A DNA stretch of 64,000 nt from Maridesulfovibrio ferrireducens (GTDB lineage Bacteria; Desulfobacterota; Desulfovibrionia; Desulfovibrionales; Desulfovibrionaceae): the NCBI RefSeq assembly GCF_016342405.1, contig NZ_JAEINN010000006.1, positions 1 through 64,000 of the forward strand, in the 5' to 3' direction. Made by a program: the position numbers and the translations under genes. The notes under the pieces are model-generated. The model had not been told where the DNA came from. It ran no database searches and saw nothing but the letters and a program-made list of their open reading frames with translations. Shown piece by piece: positions 62,456 through 64,000 of this stretch (the first letter of the stretch is position 1; each line of letters begins with the position of its first letter).

Positions 62456-62724
62456 AATAAACTCCAAAAGGTTCAATTAAACAATTTATGGATAAAATTT
62501 AATGTTTTTTCCAGCAACACAATCAGAAACAACTATTAACACAACTGAAAAAATATGAAAATTAATTTCACTCACTATTCTCGTAACAAAAAGCTCTTCC
62601 TTCAAAGATTAATCAAATTACCCTTGACCTGTCGTCTCATTATTATATTATTTAATATCTAAGCAAAACAAATTAATGTGTGGCATAGGCCCCGCGTTCA
62701 CAGGTAACCGGAACGGAGGAAATC

Positions 62725-62991
62725 ATGAGAGTAGGTACGCAGATAACGGAAAAAATTATTGAGCTTTATCCTGAAATCAAAAAATTTAATCTGGATGTTA
62801 CCGCCGAATTCAGCGACGAAAAAAATGAATGGATCATCACTCTGAGCAAAGGAAAAGAGACCCTCCAGACCCACATCAAAACCGGAGATGCTTTAAAATG
62901 TATCGAAGGTGAAAAATGTGTCTACTTCGGAAACCAATTAATGGGCTTTATTGATGCTTATTGCTCCGGCAGTGATGCCTGTAAAATTTAG
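62725..62991 (+). CDS. small hypothetical protein, 88 aa
   Basis: An alpha/beta-type soluble protein with three Cys near its C-terminal half (KCIEGEKCVYFG, YCSGSDACKI has two more). GGAGG lies 6 bases before the ATG. I do not recognise it. It is divergent from the AOR-ferredoxin operon and ends at a terminator shared with fabD. Confidence 0.7.
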   Translation: MRVGTQITEKIIELYPEIKKFNLDVTAEFSDEKNEWIITLSKGKETLQTHIKTGDALKCIEGEKCVYFGNQLMGFIDAYCSGSDACKI

Positions 62992-62999
62992 CATTAAAA

Positions 63000-63034
63000 A
63001 TAAGTGGAGGACTGCTAAGCTGTCCTCCACTTAT
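63000..63034. terminator. bidirectional terminator between the 88-aa gene and fabD
   Basis: ATAAGTGGAGGAC / GTCCTCCACTTAT is a perfect 13-bp stem. A T-run follows on the plus strand and an A-run on the other side. Confidence 0.92.
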
Positions 63035-63043
63035 ATTTTAGAA

Positions 63044-63967
63044 CTATTTGACTTCCTGAGCCTGCGCAAGATTACCGATTCCCTGGCCTTCGTATTCTTT
63101 ACCCTTAAGGTTTGCTACGAGAAGTTTGGTAAGAACTCCTTTAGGTCCGAGTTCAAAAAAGGTCTTTACGCCGGCTTCATATTGATTGGCTATAATTTCA
63201 ATCCAACGTACTGATGAAGTCATCTGAGCACACATGATCTTTTTAATCTCTTCTGGATTTTTTTCCGGTGCAGCAGTCGCATTAAAATAAACAGGAAATG
63301 CAGGGATATTCCAATCCATCTTCTTAAGATAAGCTGCAAATTCATCCGCTGCTTCCTGAATAAGAGGACTGTGGAATGCACCGCTGACAGGCAAGACTAT
63401 AGCACGTCCTTTCTTCTCTTTTATTACTACGCCGGCAGCATCAAGAGCGGTTTTTTCACCACTGATCACATACTGAGCCGGAGAATTGTAGTTTGCAATT
63501 CTAAGTTCTTTACCTGATTCACTTCTGGCAATTTCAACGGCTTCTTCAACGTCACCCTGTGAAAGCTTAAGAACAGCGGCCATGCCATGATCCGCATTTG
63601 CGACCTGCGACATAAGCTTACCGCGCAATGATACAGCTTTTATTGTATCATTGATGCTGAGAATGCCGGATGCTCCAAGAGAAGCAAACTCGCCGAGACT
63701 ATGTCCTGCTGTTGCGGCGGGAGTAAGGCTGTCTTTGAGATACAGCCAGAGTGACAAGTTTACTACTGTCAACGCAGGCTGAAGCGCTTCGGTTTTGGAC
63801 ATATCCGCAGGGGAACCTTGCCAGTAAATTTCTCTTAAAGGCAGTCCGCTTTCGGTTTCAGCAAATTTCCACATGTCCATTGCAACAGACCATTCTTCTG
63901 CAAGCTCACGCCCCATTCCAAGTTCCTGAGATCCCTGACCGGGGAAAAGTATTGATAAATCAGACAT
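63044..63967 (-). CDS. fabD: malonyl-CoA:ACP transacylase
   Basis: A 307-aa enzyme that loads malonyl groups onto acyl carrier protein for fatty acid synthesis. The N-terminal ILFPGQGSQELGMG, the nucleophile Ser in AGHSLGEFASL (about residue 92), and the His in PVSGAFHSPL (about 200) are all present. AAGGAG precedes the ATG. The gene is complete; its operon partners would lie beyond the right edge of the window. Confidence 0.96.
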   Translation of the reverse strand: MSDLSILFPGQGSQELGMGRELAEEWSVAMDMWKFAETESGLPLREIYWQGSPADMSKTEALQPALTVVNLSLWLYLKDSLTPAATAGHSLGEFASLGASGILSINDTIKAVSLRGKLMSQVANADHGMAAVLKLSQGDVEEAVEIARSESGKELRIANYNSPAQYVISGEKTALDAAGVVIKEKKGRAIVLPVSGAFHSPLIQEAADEFAAYLKKMDWNIPAFPVYFNATAAPEKNPEEIKKIMCAQMTSSVRWIEIIANQYEAGVKTFFELGPKGVLTKLLVANLKGKEYEGQGIGNLAQAQEVK

Positions 63968-64000
63968 TATTTCTCCTTATGATTATAGTTACATTACGGT

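Noticed and set aside
62660-62724. Moco/Tuco riboswitch near the AOR operon
   Set aside because: This GC-richer stretch is upstream of the divergent 88-aa gene, and I could not draw the expected helices.

Overview
The window is a typical stretch of chromosome from a Gram-negative, anaerobic, probably marine sulfate-reducing bacterium of the Desulfovibrio/Maridesulfovibrio kind. This assignment is inferred from gene content and is not certain. It rests on a redox repressor rex next to the Fo genes of ATP synthase, a tungsten-type aldehyde:ferredoxin oxidoreductase with a four-cluster ferredoxin, a large molybdate/tungstate import operon, DsrE and TauE proteins, many Fe-S proteins, and AT-rich spacers. 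Genes are dense, with short overlaps and good intrinsic terminators. There is no rRNA operon, CRISPR array or intact prophage.

Layout. 1-9.4 kb: small hypothetical gene, CII-like regulator, dapF, queuosine-precursor transporter, GAF-GGDEF diguanylate cyclase, two coupled glycosyltransferases, cheV and a tautomerase. 9.4-18 kb: pgeF and formyl-THF cycloligase, metallophosphoesterase, rlmH, a marR-MFS-rsmG operon with tandem operators, an LPG-synthase/flippase-like membrane protein, and an NtrC-type regulator with an altered sigma-54 loop. 18-24.9 kb: rex, atpZ-atpI-atpB-atpE (F1 genes absent), a Lon-like protease with a partner gene, and a LysM lipoprotein. 25-36 kb: K+ channel plus separate cNMP-binding protein, RlpA, IHF/HU, HIT protein, radical SAM, PDO-thioredoxin reductase fusion, a lipoprotein hydrolase, a lone virion-like gene, and a GAF-gap pair.

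36-43.8 kb is accessory: an Fe-S protein, a HigB toxin with a HigA antitoxin fused to an ImmA/IrrE metallopeptidase, a small basic protein, TauE, a MocR regulator divergent from a LysE exporter, and a beta-hydroxyacid dehydrogenase. 43.8-50.6 kb is an eight-gene minus-strand operon: modABC, trmO, a FecBCD-type importer and a leaderless ModA-like protein, probably for molybdate/tungstate. 51-56 kb: two amino-acid antiporters and an Orn/Lys/Arg decarboxylase (acid response). 56.4-58.4 kb: two lipoproteins, DsrE and GNAT. 58.4-60.2 kb: a GltD-like oxidoreductase flanked by a direct duplication of the GNAT 3' end, then two identical tRNA-Phe genes. 60.2-64 kb: tungsten AOR with its ferredoxin, a small hypothetical protein, and fabD.

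Links between genes: the Mo/W uptake operon could feed the AOR 10 kb away. Rex (NADH sensing) sits beside the Fo genes. The decarboxylase and antiporters form an acid-stress set. The most unusual items are the HigB/HigA-IrrE module with a probably leaderless toxin mRNA, the composite Mo/W operon with trmO and a cytoplasmic ModA, the GNAT duplication around gltD, and the GAFPSA regulator.
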